Source: Mageeibacillus sp. UBA1193 (GTDB taxonomy: Bacteria > Bacillota > Clostridia > Saccharofermentanales > Saccharofermentanaceae). Taken from it: a stretch of 12,747 bases of DNA. The translations under genes and the position numbers were made by a program. Under the pieces are notes generated by a model that was not told the DNA's origin, made no database searches, and was given only the letters and a program-made list of their open reading frames with translations. This document shows positions 12,683 through 12,747 of this stretch, piece by piece (positions within the stretch are counted from its first letter, which is position 1; every line of letters starts with the position of its first letter). The DNA lies in NCBI GenBank assembly GCA_002310155.1, contig DBYF01000116.1:797-13543 (forward strand). The letters are read 5' to 3'.

Positions 12683-12725
12683 TCAGATGACTCAGTGATC
12701 AGAGATTAGAATTCTGATCCTGATC
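12679..12725 (+). other. Cluster of competing GATC-centred hairpins
   Basis: CTGATCA (12679-12685) pairs with TGATCAG (12696-12702). Alternatively GATCAGA (12697-12703) pairs with TCTGATC (12713-12719). A further GATC is at 12721. The first stem starts within the peptide's stop region. No T-tract is seen before the window ends, so this could be a 3'-end structure, part of an attenuator or a broken terminator. Confidence 0.4.
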
Positions 12726-12747
12726 GGTCTTGAAAAAACTTTGCAGA

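Overview
The window looks like a chromosomal segment of a Clostridia-type Bacillota, probably an anaerobic gut or rumen lineage. The basis is the gene families: GT8 glycosyltransferases next to PlsC-like acyltransferases, a CmpB-type membrane protein, a cytoplasmic GH127-type glycosidase, a membrane-tethered DUF218 protein, and a secreted transglutaminase ending in a clostridial surface-protein-like tail. Gram-positive-type promoters and strong GGAGG ribosome binding sites agree with this. Base composition is mid-range, and the last gene is visibly richer in A+T. I see no rRNA, tRNA, transposase or phage gene.

Layout. 1-161: terminator of an off-window gene, then a promoter. 162-791: six-helix membrane protein. 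792-979: hairpins and a near-consensus promoter. 980-4446: tightly coupled operon of acyltransferase, GT8 glycosyltransferase, and a GT8-acyltransferase fusion; each overlap is exactly 8 nt. 4521-5126 (minus): CmpB-like membrane protein, sharing an intergenic hairpin with the operon. 5127-5635: a 509-bp divergent intergenic region holding a 53-bp-period array of inverted 7-8-mers. 5636-7630: GH127/DUF1680 glycosidase. 7676-9223 (minus): membrane protein with a DUF218 domain. 9313-10149: zinc-ribbon, Pro/Gln-rich membrane protein. 10354-12576: secreted transglutaminase-like protein, followed by a 34-residue acidic peptide gene at 12578-12682.

How the genes fit together. The three-gene operon can be read as a glycolipid or acylated-glycan pathway in which glycosyl transfer and acyl transfer are physically coupled. 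The DUF218 protein, the CmpB-like protein and the transglutaminase are also envelope or surface proteins. The glycosidase has no signal peptide, so it should act on sugars already imported.

The two least ordinary signals are not genes. One is the regular array upstream of the glycosidase (arms TAAGACT and AGTCTTAC alternating in orientation, phased at 53 bp, with unrelated sequence between). The other is a dispersed short repeat, GAGTGCTTTTC (extended form CGAGTGCTTTTCG), found in both intergenic and coding DNA far more often than chance allows.
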